From Gnetum montanum (lineage: Eukaryota > Streptophyta > Gnetopsida > Gnetales > Gnetaceae): 64,000 nt of DNA. The position numbers and the translations under genes were made by a program. The DNA is taken from NCBI GenBank assembly GCA_015680685.1, contig MNCI01013673.1, positions 290,914-354,913 of the forward strand, read 5' to 3'. Positions 44,308-57,100 of the stretch are shown here, piece after piece (the first letter of the stretch is position 1; each line of letters begins with the position of its first letter). The notes under the pieces are model-generated. The model was not told where the DNA came from. It saw only the letters and a program-made list of their open reading frames with translations, and did not search any database.

Positions 44308-47124
44308 CTTATGATAACACATCTCACATTCTATTTTCTACAAGCATTACCACTACCACTACCATTTTACCTCACTACTATATATAATTACAATTTGATA
44401 GTTTTACGTAGTAAAACACCACAAAATTTTACATGTTATAATCAATCTTCATCATGTAGCTTTAACCCCTAGAACTCGAGCCAAAATTTCATTGTATATA
44501 TGAAAATTGTAACCCCCAAGGGCAATTTTACATACTTTATACTTTTGGGGTTGCAAAATGCCTCATAAGTGGTCAAAGCCTTATTCCCTAAGTGAAGAAA
44601 GTCATCTAGTGTCTATGTTTTTTCTTGGAGGGGGGAGTCAAAAATGCCTTTTGGAATTCCAAAAGGGTAATTTGATGGGCTTTATGGGGGCTAGATATTT
44701 TTCTACATTAAAAACACATTGGGGGGATAGGTGGAGGGGGGTTAGATCTCACCTACCCCCAACATGGAAGGGTGGAGGGTTTGAAAACTTTTTCCACTTC
44801 AATGTGGAGAACAAAGACACATTTTTGAAAATTTTCTCTCAAACTAGAAAGTTTTCCCCCAGCCTGGAAAGTTCCCCTAGAAAAATTCATCAAGTTATGC
44901 ACTTCAATGTTGACTAGACACTTCAACAAGCATGGTAAAGAGCTCAGTGTGGAATGGATTTTAGTAAATAGAATGACCATGGGGAGAAGCACTTTGTTTA
45001 GTAACCCCCCAAATTTGGATGCCCATTTCACCTGAATTTGGCAACCAATTTGTAGCAAAATTGCATAAAATTTCCAGCCATTTTGTAGCCCAATCATAGC
45101 CAATTTACAACCCCATTCATGGTCCAAAAGATCCTATAAAAGTCAAACTCCAATACCATTTACAAGTTGAGCAACTTTTGGCCATACAAGAAATTTTGGT
45201 TGGATGTTTTTGATAGGTTGAGATTTTTGACAATATCCCATGCACACAAATTTTAGAAATTTTTAGCAACAATTCACACACACGCAACTCCATACCTAGG
45301 GCATTTTTAGGCACTCAAGAGCTCTTACAAGTTCCCATACTTGCAATCTCTTGAACTCAAACTTGGAAGCATTGAGGCCTTGAGATTTCGTAGATTTTGA
45401 TGTTAACAATGCACTTATAAGACTTCAAACCTAGCATGGAGAAACTTATCATCCCAATATTCCCCCTTATTCACCCCCAACAATGACCAAATTAGCAGAT
45501 CCAAGGTTGTGGCAGCAAAAGAAGGTTCAATAACATCAAGAGTGGCTTAGCATCCAGATTGTGGAGCAGATCCTCTTAGCTTCAATAGGCTTAAGTGAAC
45601 CCCCTTTTTGCTCATAAAAGCACCATTTTTACACATTTCTTTAACTTATTCTTTATTCTTTTCTTAATAAATTTTTAAGTTTTGATTTTTGTGTTCAAAA
45701 ATAAATTTATTATTTGTGCATTATTCAAATTTGTTTATATTTCCATGATTTTCATTCCCTAGGTCCTTGGTTGATCTACTGGATAGGCTAAGATGCCTCA
45801 AATTCCATTTTCATCATGAGGTCCCTCGCGATTCAAGGTTGAGAAACTACTTACACTGAGGATCCTTGGTTGCTATCCCATTTCAAAAATCAAGGCTTTT
45901 AGTCGCAACAATTTTTATTAATGCTAGAAGAAGGGCCTTCACCTAAATTCTATAGCTAGATTTATTATTTTCATTGCCATTTGCAAGCTTTTCCTTCATG
46001 CCAAAACCTTTGAAAAGTCAATGTTGTTCTTTCCCCTTATCCCTATGACCAAAATTGCAGTGTAGAAAGTTGTAGGTGGTTGGGCTTTGGTTTTTCACAG
46101 CAATTGCTATGAACTTTAAGGCCAAAAGACAACATTGATATCTCTTTATTCCATTGTTTTTATTGCCAAAAGTTTATTTTCCAAGTTCTAAAAGTGGATG
46201 GTTCAACTCATCTGTGAGTTAACTTCCCCTCCCCCCCCCCAAATTTTCCAAGCTAAGAGAATTAGTAGCTACATGGAACCAATTTTAGTGCAAAAATACT
46301 AAATTTTCACTTTTGGTTTTCAACCTTTTTCCCCCCATCAATGTTGAGGTAGGAGGTGTGAGATTTTCATCATCTCATGCTCCTTCTTTCCTTCCTCTGC
46401 CATACCGAATGTGGAAGTAGTTGGGAGGCAAACATTGGAGAAATTTGAAACTAGTTTTACAACTAAATTCACTTTTTTTATAAGTTAAAAGCCTTTTTTA
46501 TTTTTAGCAAAAACTCCCAAGGAATCTAGTGTTTCCTTTACTTCCCTTCCTTATGGCAGGAACCTCAGCGTGGAACCTATAGGTGGTTTGGATGTTGGAA
46601 TTTCACAACATCTATTATGAATTCCTAGAACAAAGCCAACATGGAAGCCTTGATAAACATTTGATCTTTGTTGACATAATCTTTGTCATTAAACCAATGT
46701 TGGTTTCCATACCAACCAAGCCCACTTTTTTCTCCTTTTTGGTGAAAGTTGGAAACTTGCTAAAACCATCATTGGAAAGTGTCAAGTGTCCATTTTGATC
46801 TTCAAACTTTCCCCCATCTCTCCAATGTTCAAATAAGAAGGTGAGATATTTTCATTATCTCAATTCCCTTCTTTCTCCCTTATCATACCTAGCATAGAGG
46901 AACTTGGGAAGCCAACTTGGGTGAGGTTTAAATCCAATGTTGTCAATATTCTATTTTTGATAAAGGGGTAAACCCCCTTCTCCCCCACTTACTAATTATA
47001 GTAAGTATATCATTTTTTTCCATTTTCATTTCTTCTAAGATTTTTTTAATTTCATTCATTATAATTTACTCTTATTTTAAAATTTTTATCCTATTTTACT
47101 TAAGCAATCCTTAGCATTATAGTC
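44308..47124 (+). other. Non-coding stretch upstream of E6 gag, with a two-copy repeat of about 0.5 kb
   Basis: No gene supported; the frames at 44558-44917 and 44753-45127 show no recognisable motif. Two diverged copies of one segment lie at about 46030-46530 and 46540-46990. Each has 'TAGGTGGTTTGG...TTTCACA', a C-rich run before 'ATCAATGTTGAGGTAGG'/'CCAATGTTCAAATAAG', 'GAGATTTTCATCATCTCA' and 'CTTCTTTCTCC'. This could be the leader or LTR of E6, but no LTR ends or primer site were found. Confidence 0.5.
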
Positions 47125-48362
47125 ATGTCTTTCAGAAAATCCACTAAAGTGCCCTTCACCTTCACTAGTGAAGACCAAGAAGTAATGAGCATGTATGATT
47201 CCAAAGACCCTGTATTCATTGAGTGTAGGTGATCCTTGAGACTCAAAGGGGAGATTTATGATTTTGCATCTATAAATGAAGATCTCTATAACTTCATTTA
47301 TGCCAAAATACAAGTAGGTATGCTAATTCCCTGAATTGAAGTCGAAGCCAAGAGGGAGTTTGAGCTCACACACAATGGTGCAAAAGAGTACATCCCTTTC
47401 CAGTATGAAGAAGTTCATCTAAATGACATCTATTCTAGTTTCCTAGCCCAATTCATTTCCATAGAGGAGGAAGATGACCAATCTACCTTTGGGTAACAAT
47501 AGGAAGAAGACGATGAATTTAGGGTAGAATCTGAGCTTGAAAATATCCTTGGAGGGTTGTTCAACCAAACATACCCCAATGTTACAAAACCTTTTTGTAA
47601 TGCTTTTATTTTTTCCATAGGCATGGTGCCACCATCTTTCACTCCTCCGTGCCCTACTATGGTAGATCCCACATTGGTTGTAGCAACACATCATAGTCAA
47701 TCAATGTCACAAACAACAAATTATAACATATCAATTTCATTTGCAATGCAGCCACAAAACACAAAATCATCAATGGTGCATTTTACCACCACAAATTTAA
47801 TAACTACTCACACGGGGTCCACCATTAGACCCCCCATGACACAAGGGTCACACACTACATTTTTCTCATTTGTGCCTCAAGTGTTAGCATAAACATCTTT
47901 GTCTCTATTTGGCCCACAAGCCACAATCATAGCGCAATCTTTTCCTTCTATCATGCAATTCATAGCAAGGCCACAAACCTCACATTAGATACCATAACCT
48001 TATGTACAAACCTCACAAAATATGGGGCTGCCCCAAGGCTTGGATCAAGCCTTCCAAATGATCCAAGGCCTAATAGAGAAATTGAAGAGGCTTAAAGCAT
48101 CTATCATACAAACTATCAAGATTATAGACTTCTACAAGGATGATTCCATAAGTCTTGTAGTTCCACCCTTGATACATCCTCCTAGTGTCCCCAATTCACA
48201 ATTTAGTAAATATAATAGAGAAGTTAAGCCTAATGGTCACCTTATTACCTTTTGATTAGAATGTTTGCTCTTACAGCCATGGCCTCATACCATCATGAGG
48301 ATTTTTCTTATGTTTGACTAAGAAAGAAATTGATTAGTATTGCACATTTCCCAAAGGATCTA
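47125..48362 (+). pseudogene. gag: E6 Gag, 5' part
   Basis: MSFRKSTKVPFTFTSEDQ start at 47125, then an acidic stretch (47460-47550), an open Thr/Ser/Pro-rich piece 47557-47892, and an open piece 48022-48255 ending 'PNGHLITF', the usual entry into the gypsy gag core. A frameshifted segment runs up to the E5 insertion site. Stops near 47230, 47330 and 47495. Confidence 0.68.
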
Positions 48363-49178
48363 TGATGAGTGGTGAGGTACCCCTACACTCAACCATACGA
48401 ATATGAGCATCTCACGCACAATCCAATCAAAGTCTAAGGACTAAGTGCTTATGCACCTTATGGAACACTTAAGGCTAATCAATCATTGTCTTCCCAGACT
48501 TCCTTATATTGTCACGGTTGTATGGTTAAGTAAGTCTGAGGTATATGATTTTTATATCTTTTATCTTTTTAACGCCTATGCTAAGAGGGAAGGGTGAAGA
48601 GACTAAGTGACTAACTATTCGCTAACCAAGTTCTAATCATTCTAGCACCAGTCACCATTCCCACCTTCCGCACATACCCTGAACCAATGCAAAGCTACTG
48701 GGATTACCAAACGCTATTCGTTACTGGGTTACCAAGCCTTGCACATGTGCTTGAAGCGGTCGTACTGAATGCACTTAACTAAGAGAGTTGAGGGTTGAGA
48801 GAAATTTAATTAACTAGGAAATAATTTAAACATTTAATAGTAATTAAATCCTATTTAGCTTAGTCCATGCACTGCAAGGTTTATCAAAAATTTTATCTTT
48901 ATTGTCATACACAAATGTGTGCTCAGGTACAATTTGCTCGAATAAAGATCCATTCACTTTAAGACTCCTACTACGGGCACATGGAAATTATTCTATCTCT
49001 GGAATGGTAAAACTGCCAAAGTTTAGCTAAGGTATGGATCTAGATCTGTGAAAAATGGAAAGTTGCCTCTTATTTATAGAACTAGTGACAGGCTGCAATA
49101 TCGCATACGCAATATCGCAAGGGCCGATGCGATATCGCAGACGTGATATCGCGACTGATGTGATATTTCGGCTCATCA
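48363..49178 (-). repeat. E5 3' LTR (816 bp)
   Basis: Plus strand TGATGAG to CTCATCA, with TACCCCCATGAC (the purine tract of the minus strand) immediately after. U3 near 49098-49170 has GCGATATCGC and TGATATCGCG palindromes. Minus-strand TATAAATA near 49070-49078. Confidence 0.92.
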
Positions 49179-49190
49179 TACCCCCATGAC
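49179..49190 (-). other. E5 polypurine tract
   Basis: Minus strand GTCATGGGGGTA next to the 3' LTR, identical to E1. Confidence 0.8.
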
Positions 49191-51060
49191 TAAATGAAAA
49201 CACGTCCTTGAGTTCCTTAGAAAATATTGGAAAGGTATGTGATTATTGACTTGAATGATACTAATGATGAATGGGTGACATGTGAATGGATCATCATTAC
49301 AATACATGACAAAAATTAGTGTTCATGACAACAAGAGTGAACACTATACACATTTGACATCTAGCCTTATTTGGTAGCTAAGAGAAGAGAGAGAGAGAGA
49401 GAGAAAAGAAGACATTTGTTGCTGTCAACATGAAGATTGTACTTTTCATTGTCCATCCATAAGTGCATCATCAATATCGTTCCTTGCATACTACTTCAGC
49501 ACCAGTCCATTCCAATTGTTTGCTCCAGATCTAATCTATTATTGTATGATTGCCATATGCACACACAACATAGTTTGATATTAGGAAGGGTAAATGAATC
49601 ACAATGCAGTTAATACCTTGCCTCAGTGTAAGGTCCATTGGCTGAGTTGTGATATGGCTAATGCATATATGGAGATATAATACTGGTGACTACCTGAAGT
49701 GTAGGGGTAAGGAGAAAATTGAAAAAATTGGACCAGGAACCCATGACTGAGAGCAAACCTTCGATAGCGATAGAATGGAAAAAGATAAAGAATAAAAAAG
49801 ATAGAGAAAAAGAAACAATGGCAACACTGATAAAATGGATGCCAAAGATGGAGATGAACAAAATAAATGGTGATTGCAAAAATGTTTAAGGGAAAGAAAT
49901 TAATGGATGCACCAAATAGGAATGCTAGTGGGTCCTCCCCAAAGTAGGCTCATGTCCTTAATGCCCTAACAATCCCACATTCAAAGAGTCCATAGGCTCT
50001 AGAAATGTCAATTGGAGACAAGACTTAAAGTCTTAACCACAAGATTTTACCAAAAAGAAAATGATGCATCAACCAAAATATGGACTATTGATACAACCGG
50101 CAATGAGGTGATAAATGGGGAAAGAAGGATGGAAAGAAAATAATGGAATGGAATCTCAAGAATAAGGTGATGTACAACCCCTTATGTATTAATGGTTAAT
50201 GTGACTTAGTAGATCTCATTCCAAATCCAACCTTAAACAAACCACATCCAGTGACTTCGCATTAATACATTCGACCAATCCATCCACTTGAAGTAACAAG
50301 AATGCCTCCACCAAAGAGTCACCACCATTCTGATGAAATGAACAAGAAAAAAGTAGGAAGTGAGAAGGGCCTTAGTTAGAGGGAAAATGTTTTTTAGTTC
50401 CATAACCAGTGCTTGTAGCCCAAATGATTATTTCATCTAAGGGGTATGCTTTGAATTCCCACTGATTGTTTTTTTTTTTTTTTTGTGTTTTGCATGAGAA
50501 CCACACCATGCAAAGACTTCTTATTTTTATTAGCTCAGCTTCTTGATAATCGAACAAAATTAGAATGGTATGGAAGACTCAAGAAGAAAATATCGAAGCA
50601 CCGAAGAGAATGGCTAGTACAAATGCATCAAATCCTCTTGAAGTCACACCCTTTCAATCCTTGAGTCCTTCTTTAGTTTGAGAAATACCTAGTCACCAAT
50701 TCGTTGATAGTTCTTATTATTGAGAAAGGGGACTGTACAGTTCCAAGCCAAGAGAGACCATAGAAATTTATGGATGTATGGATGAAGTGGTCTCATTGCC
50801 TATTATATCAAAATAACCATACCTTAGTATCAACATCATAACTTAAAGGTAAAAACCAAAGATTAGCAATCAATGGAATACAGTTCATACCACCATCATG
50901 AGCAGTTATTAGGTGACAAATCAAAAAATAAATAAATAAACACACAAAGAAATGAAAGAGTATAACTGATGTTGTAAAAGAAAAAATAAGAAAAGTTAAA
51001 GAAATTTCTAAAATAAAAATATGTAAAAAAAAACTTAAAAAGAAACTGAGGGCCTTGATT
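49191..51060 (-). other. E5 3' non-coding region
   Basis: Collinear with E1 3129-4860 on the other strand: GA repeats (about 49382-49404), TATGTTGTGTGTGC motif (about 49560-49573), the conserved block (49912-50000), and the A-rich (T-rich in sense) stretch 50920-51050. It supplies the part missing from the E1 N gap. No gene seen. Confidence 0.75.
49912..50000 (-). other. Conserved 3' block, E5 copy
   Basis: Read on the plus strand it includes CCCCAAAGTAGGCTCATG and TCAAAGAGTCCATAGGCTC, the complement of the E1 block. Confidence 0.8.
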
Positions 51061-51300
51061 GATCAGCATAGGTGGCCATCTCCCCCATGATTGAATTAAA
51101 AGGGAGAGATATGAAATAATAAGCATTTGTTTAAATTTTTTTAGAAGTGTCCAAATTCTTTGAATTGATGTTTTTAGGTTAAGGGTTGGAAGTTGGCGAC
51201 GCTCTTGCTCTAGTGTATCTATGCTTTTGACATGAGTGCAAGTTGTTCCCCCAGTTAGTTCCATGAATGTTGGTAAGTTGCTCTTTTGATTAGCAGTCAA
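51061..51300 (-). pseudogene. pol: E5 pre-RT linker ending at the RT/IN deletion
   Basis: Minus-strand frame with 'SIDTLEQERRQLP' (about 51240-51190), then a join to the purine tract complement CCATCTCCCCCATGATT (about 51074-51090). The reading frame continues briefly into non-coding sequence. The same join is seen in E1. Confidence 0.75.
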
Positions 51301-51900
51301 CCACTAGGTGTCTTCTTGTTGTGTGGTTGCCACATACAAGCACTTTTGTATGTTGATTTCTTGGGCACACCAGTTGCATGCAAGAAATGTTGAACATTCC
51401 TGTATGCAATCACCCTCTGTATCACTATATGTGATGCATGGAACCTTCTTCTTCTCGATCTTCCCATAAGTGTTTTCCTTAGATATTTCCAAGGAAAGAT
51501 CATAGATTCCTAGGAATGCATTTATTGTACTTAGCCATGCCCTTCCCATTATTATTGAGAAGTTCCCTTTGTCATTGTTTACTTGGATCACTAGGAAATT
51601 AGCTAGGTATGACCACCCACACAGAGTGGTAACAATGTCCTCCACCAATCCCAAAGGAACAACAATGGACTGGTCAACCATCTCTAAGAGAATATTGCTC
51701 TTCTTTAGTGGAGGTAGGTTCTAGGCTTTATACATCTCCTGTGATATTAAGTTGACTCCAAAACCTAAGTCGAGAAGAGCTTTATGAGGTTTATTCCCAA
51801 TGACTTGGAGATAGATTAAGGGACTTTCGAAGTTAGATAATTTTCTAGGAAGGTGGCCTATCTTGATCTACTTAGTAACAGTATGTGTTAACATAATCGT
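51301..51900 (-). pseudogene. pol: E5 aspartic protease (125-codon open piece)
   Basis: Open at 51681-51304: 'VDQSIVVPLGLVEDIVTTLCGWSY', 'FSIIMGRAWLSTI' and 'KVPCITYSDTEGD'. The active site upstream (about 51775) reads LLDLG in place of LLDSG, followed by a stop after 'EMYKA'. It is otherwise close to the E1 protease. Confidence 0.82.
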
Positions 51901-54425
51901 ATGTGTTGAGCTCTATTTTTGATTTGAAGGGATCTTTGAAGTATTATTTGATGGAGAGGCATTATTAGGTTCAACCTCTTGTGGTTGTGAGAGCTTGTTT
52001 GGACTATTGGTTCTAAATAATGGTCTTCTCTTTGTATGGTTGTTAGAACTAGCAGTGGATTGAAGGTTTATAGCTCTCATAGCACTGCATTGCTATGGTT
52101 GAGTGGGGAGTTCCCCTTGCATTGTTAGAGCAGGTGGTAATGGAGCTATCGGTGTGAGAGTTGCGGGTGGATTTGGAGAATGGTGTGTATGTGGTGTGTC
52201 TCCTCTAGGAGAAGGAGTCCTATAATACTCCTAAGCTTGGTAGTGACATCATGAAGACACATAACCAATAGATTCAAGTGGAGAGATTGGTTGTTGCGCA
52301 TAGTAGCCATATGGATCCAGTTGCCGGTAAGGGTATTGTTGCCTTGGCGGTGGCATCCCCCATGACTATGGGTATTGCCACTACTGGTGTTCCTCAATAA
52401 GTTGTGGTGGAGTTCCACTTGGATAATATGTTAATGGTTGATGGAACTTCCTCGGGTTACCTTGGGGATAAGGTAACCTTCGGGGTGCTTGCCATTTGTT
52501 AAGTCGTGGGTTAAGTGCATACACCCCAGACTCTTGTAGATGTGAGATTATTGGGCAACATCCATTAGGATGGTCATATTGGCATATCTCACATCCATCA
52601 TCATTTTTTATATCAAAATCCACAACCTCTTCAGTGATAGCCATTTTACCCTTACCTTTGTTACGTGCATGGTCCAAATCCCTATTCTTCTTTTTATCAT
52701 AGTTACTAGCTGACTTCTTAGACTCCTCTACGATTTTTAGAATGGTTTCAAATCTACTATCTAAGGAGTCCCACATTTGATCTACCTTTTTGACACTTCT
52801 ATTTTTAATTTTTGAAGCAACAAGGTTTTCCTATTCACCAGCTCTTCGAGTGGTGACTCATCCTCCTCCTCACAGAATCTCACTCCCCTTTTTCAGAGGG
52901 AAGGATCAAGGTTGTACTCTTCCACACTTTCTCTCTTATGTAGCTCTCCTTCTTCCTTAGCTACTTTCTCCAGCAATCTATGGACCTGATGAGAAGTAAG
53001 CTCTGATAATCTCCCTTGGGCATATGTTCCAAGGTTCTCCTGGTTTCATACCTAAGTCCATCTATGAGATGGCATAGTTGATCTGATTACAAATAACCAT
53101 GGTCTAGGCAATGATGTAACAGTGTATAATAACGGCCCATGGTAGCATCCAAGGATTCATGAGTTCCCTGCTTCCATCCTTGGATTTTCTTTCACAGGTT
53201 GGACACTCGAGAGTACGTTTGATACTTACCATTAAATAATTCTAGCATTGTACTCCACCTTTGAATGGATTCCATTCTAAGGACCGGTACCAAATTTCCA
53301 TTTCTTTTACTAGTGTCCTTGGAAAGAACTTTAATTTTTACCACTTGTTTTCGATGTTTTGCAAGGCACATGCATCGTGAAATGCCTATAACTAGTTTTG
53401 AGGATTAGCGTTGTATTCCCCTTCAAATGATAGGATGTTATTCATGTCTAATCTCTTGATCCTGCTATCTTTCTAGTGCCTTGTAGGAATTCTAACAGCC
53501 TCCGTTATGTCTAACATGCTTCAGGTTGTGAGTAGGGGTTCTTCATGGTCATTTCTTTCGTAGTGTATATGATGTCTACATGGTTTGCTACTCTCCCTTC
53601 TTCCATGTCTTGATTCTTTCGATGCCCTTGTCCTCTTTCTTGACTTTCTCGTCGAGGTTTCTCACTATGTTTACCCTTATCCTCATGGTTAGAGTCCTTA
53701 TGATTGCATCCTGATGTTGAAGGAGAGGGTGAATGTGATGATGAAGGGGAAGAATAAGAAGAACCATCACCATGATGATGCTCCCTACCTTCTCTTCTGT
53801 GGTTTCAGCCCTAATCGTGATGATGATCAGAATGCCTATCCTTGTCATGTGTTTCTATTCCCTCGTTGAACACTTGGTGTTCATGGGGATCAGAACCAGG
53901 GTTGTGAATTGTGAAGCATAGGTTCTAATACACCATCTCTTGACCATCGTTAGGAGTAGAAACACCATTTTGTGGAGAACCTATGAAAATAGGTTCACCA
54001 CCCTCAATTTCGTTTAAGATGGGTGAAGTATTATGGGGGTCCTTACCCTTCAACGATGTGTGGTATCCCTTCTGTTGAAAATCCCATTGACATTGTGCTT
54101 TTGTAGGATGGTAATCCCTTGTGTCAAAACCACATGTAACATAATCTACGTATAATTGTGACATGCCTATTAGTGCAAGAGCACAAAGGAGCATGTTGGG
54201 AATTGCTCGATCTAGGGGAAACACTCTGTTACCCTACAAGTCTTTCCAACGCAATTGCTCACCTTGATGGAGAATAAAAGTAAAGTCTAGTACATGCTCA
54301 TCAAAATGAGTATATATCACCCAGAATTATTGAGAAACTGGCAGATCTAGGTTACTTGTGTTGTATTGTTAACTATCTCTTGTGTTGTTCCTAGGTGATG
54401 AAGTGCTTTTGTGTGAAGAAGACAT
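51901..54425 (-). pseudogene. gag: E5 Gag and Pro-rich tail
   Basis: Start at complement 54423-54425 (MSSSHKS...). Open N-terminal piece 54224-53925 with 'RDYHPTKAQCQW', Ser/Pro-rich tract (about 53770-53720), 'REGREHHHGDG' repeat-like region, core with 'LGTYAQGRLSELTSHQVHRLLEKVAKEEGEL' (about 53040-52940, quoted in two parts: LGTYAQGRLSEL and HQVHRLLEKVAKEE), and a C-terminal piece 52776-52381 with the intact variant knuckle CEICQYDHPNGC. A Pro-rich tail continues to about 51950 (open piece 52418-52146). This is the best reference for Gag in this family, although frameshifts and stops are present. Confidence 0.83.
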
Positions 54426-54552
54426 TTTTTTCTTATTTGCTGTGCAGTTGACTATTATGTTATTTTTCTCTTGATTAACCCTAATGGTTCATTCTAGCTC
54501 CCAACAATGTAAATGATTTCCTATGTTCTACGTAGCACACAAACAACTAAGT

Positions 54553-54570
54553 CCCCTGCAACGACACCAA
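54553..54570 (-). other. E5 primer-binding site (tRNA-Asp type)
   Basis: Minus strand TGGTGTCGTTGCAGGGGA, one base after the 5' LTR; three changes from the tRNA-Asp complement. Confidence 0.85.
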
Positions 54571-54571
54571 T

Positions 54572-55352
54572 GATGAGTGGTGAGGTACCCCTACACTCAA
54601 CCATACGAATACGAGCATCTCACACATGATCCAATCAAACTCCAAGGACTAGGTTCTTATGAACCTTATGGAACACTTAAGGTTAATCAATCGTTGTCTT
54701 CCCAGACTTCCTTGTAATGTCACAGTTGTATGGCTAAGTAAGTCTGAGGTATATGATTTATATGTCTTTTATATTTTTAACACCTATGCTAAGAGGGAAG
54801 GGTGAAGAGACTAAGTGACTAACTATTTGCTAACTAATTTATAATCATTCTAGCACCAGTATCCATTCCCACTTGCCGCACATACCCTAAACCAATGTAA
54901 TGCTACTAGGATTACCAAACACTATTCATTACTGGGTTACCAAGCCTTGCACATGTGCTCGAAGCAATCATACTAAATGCAGTTAACTAGGAGAGTTGAG
55001 GGTTGAGAGAGATTTAATTAACTAGGAAAGTAGTTAAACATTTAATAGTAATTAAATCCTATTTAACTTAGTCCATGCACTGCAAGGTTTATCAGAAATT
55101 TCATCTTTATTGTCGTACGCAAATATGTGCTCAGGTACAATTTTCTCGAATAAAGATCTGTTCACCTTAAGACTTCTACTACGGGCACATGGAAATTATT
55201 CTATATCTAGAATGGTAAAACTACCAGAGTTTAGCTAAGGTTTAGATCCAGATGTGTGAACAAGGGAAATCCATCTCTTATTTATAGAACTGGCAACGAG
55301 CTACGATATTGCATACGCGATATCATGGCTAATGCGATATCGTGGATCATCA
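54572..55352 (-). repeat. E5 5' LTR (781 bp)
   Basis: Plus strand TGATGAG (54572) to ATCATCA (55352). Minus-strand TATAAATA at 55279-55286. U3 has ACGCGATATCATGG and GCGATATCG. Shorter than the 3' copy by part of the U3 palindrome array. Confidence 0.9.
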
Positions 55353-57100
55353 ATCTATATCCTCTTTGGAGGAATTAGTAGCCCAATTTTTCAACCACTT
55401 CAAGTATAACTTGAAGCTTGATACAATGCTTGACCAACTTATAAAGGTCAAGCAAGGGCACTCAAAATTGGTATAAAAATTCATTCACTGGTGGAATGGA
55501 TTGTTGAATGAAATACCAGAGTCCATAGCTAAAGCCCATATGTTAGCCATATTAAAGGAAGTAGTTAATGACTTCATTAAGTCAAAATTATACTACATTG
55601 ATCCATGGTCTCTTATCTAAGCATTCTCACAAACTAAAAACATAGAGGATGTGGTAGAGGCTAGTCATGATCCAACGTATATATCATATAAAAAGTAACA
55701 TGCTCAAAAAGGCAAAGGAAAGAGCAAACAAGGCATCACTATTGTAGAAACTATATCCAAGGGAGCCAAGATCATGAACCAAGGTCCAAAGTTCAACCCA
55801 CCTAAGGCCACCACCAATGATCATAGTAACTAACTGTCAACTTTTGGGATTGATACTTCGACAACAAATAGACATAACTTCCAAAGGAAAGATAGGTCTA
55901 AGTACACTGAGTTGCCACCTAAACCATCTAAATTTCTTGATCAAATATTAAGTAGTTGGCACATGCAACATAAAAAAATGACTGAGGCCACTTGAAAGAA
56001 ACATGAGTGAGTATGTGAAATAGCCAAAGATCCATCTTGAGCAATGAAGACAATCCCCCATTACCTAGATACTTCAAATTAGACTACTTTTGCCATTATC
56101 ATCAACTACTTGGTCATGATACAAACTTCTGCTCTATGCTAAAGGATGATAGATAGGGTAGAGCTGGTCTTAGATGATTCTAACCCATTTCTACCAGAAA
56201 ACTAGTTAATGTAGATCTATAAAGTCCCATTGAATGCTAATGATAGCCCTTATGTTATTTTGGCATTTAACATTGATGACAATTGGATACCTACAAGAGA
56301 ACCATTCATGATCCAAGTACTTCTTTACAATGAGAGAGAGCCTTTAGCTTCCCATAGCTCAAGATCTCCCTTCATTGTGAGGGTACCATCACAAATACCT
56401 CTAAGAGAATCATTTTTCATCAAGGTTCCCTAACCCAATATGATCCAAACAACTATAGCCTAATTAACTGCACAACGATCCCCTATGGTAGCCAATGTTA
56501 CTACCTCTTCCTTACCACCAATGTTTGACAAAAAGAAAATTTCAGCCAACCAAAGGAAAAAGTATAGGAAAAACCTTGATAACAAGGAAGACAAGAAAAT
56601 GGAGGCATGAAAGGAAGTGGGCTCATTGAAGTCCACTCCCATCTCGACTATACCTATGACCTCCTCTACCCTTTCTCCTTTAACAAACTAGCCATAGGAG
56701 GATGCTAATGCCCACAATCAAAATAAAAAAAAAAGAGCCACAGTAGTCATAGCCTAAAACTGAAGTCTAATTTTTGAGATGTATGGAGAAAGTAAAGCAT
56801 AATTGAGGTGACAAGCCCATGACCAATGACAAAAACTTCTATAGTGCAATGGACCCAGTTAAGCAATCCTTGAAGTAGAAAAATACTACCTTAAGCTTAT
56901 ATGACTTGATTATTACTTCTACCACACATCAAGAGGTGCTAGTTAAAATTTTGACCTCCATATCTATTAGTGAGGATATTCTTACTAACAAGGAAGCTAT
57001 CCATGTAGTAATGATTCCTTCCTCACTAGAGGAGGAGAAATCAATGCCCTTAACATTTTGCAATAATGAAATTAAGGTTATTACCTAGAGTGGTGCGGTG
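55353..57100 (+). pseudogene. gag: E6 Gag, 3' part with zinc-knuckle-like motif
   Basis: Resumes with 'SSLEELVAQFFNHFKYNLKL' (from about 55359), the helix-rich end of a gypsy Gag core, then 'LIKVKQGHSKLV'. A basic region follows (about 55690-55960), then 'CHYHQLLGHDTNFC' (about 56090-56135), the C-x2-H...GHDT...C motif often found in plant gypsy elements before protease. Open pieces at 56230-56433 and 56906-57088. Multiple stops. It is unrelated in sequence to the E1 family Gag. Confidence 0.68.

Larger units (their letters stand above)
48363..55352 (-). mobile_element. E5: complete non-autonomous gag-PR element with target-site duplication
   Basis: Minus strand: 5' LTR (54572-55352), primer-binding site, gag, protease, truncated pre-RT linker, 3' non-coding region, purine tract and 3' LTR (48363-49178). 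Flanked by perfect ATCTA at 48358-48362 and 55353-55357, so both ends are the original insertion ends. RT, RNase H and integrase are absent, and the join (about 51060-51190) matches that of E1. By eye the two LTRs differ at roughly 25-30 of the first 300 positions. It lies in the gag of E6. Confidence 0.92.

Noticed and set aside
44558-45127. Overlapping frames of 119 and 124 codons on both strands
   Set aside because: No recognisable motif, low-complexity composition, and they overlap each other on opposite strands. They look like chance frames in E6 upstream sequence.
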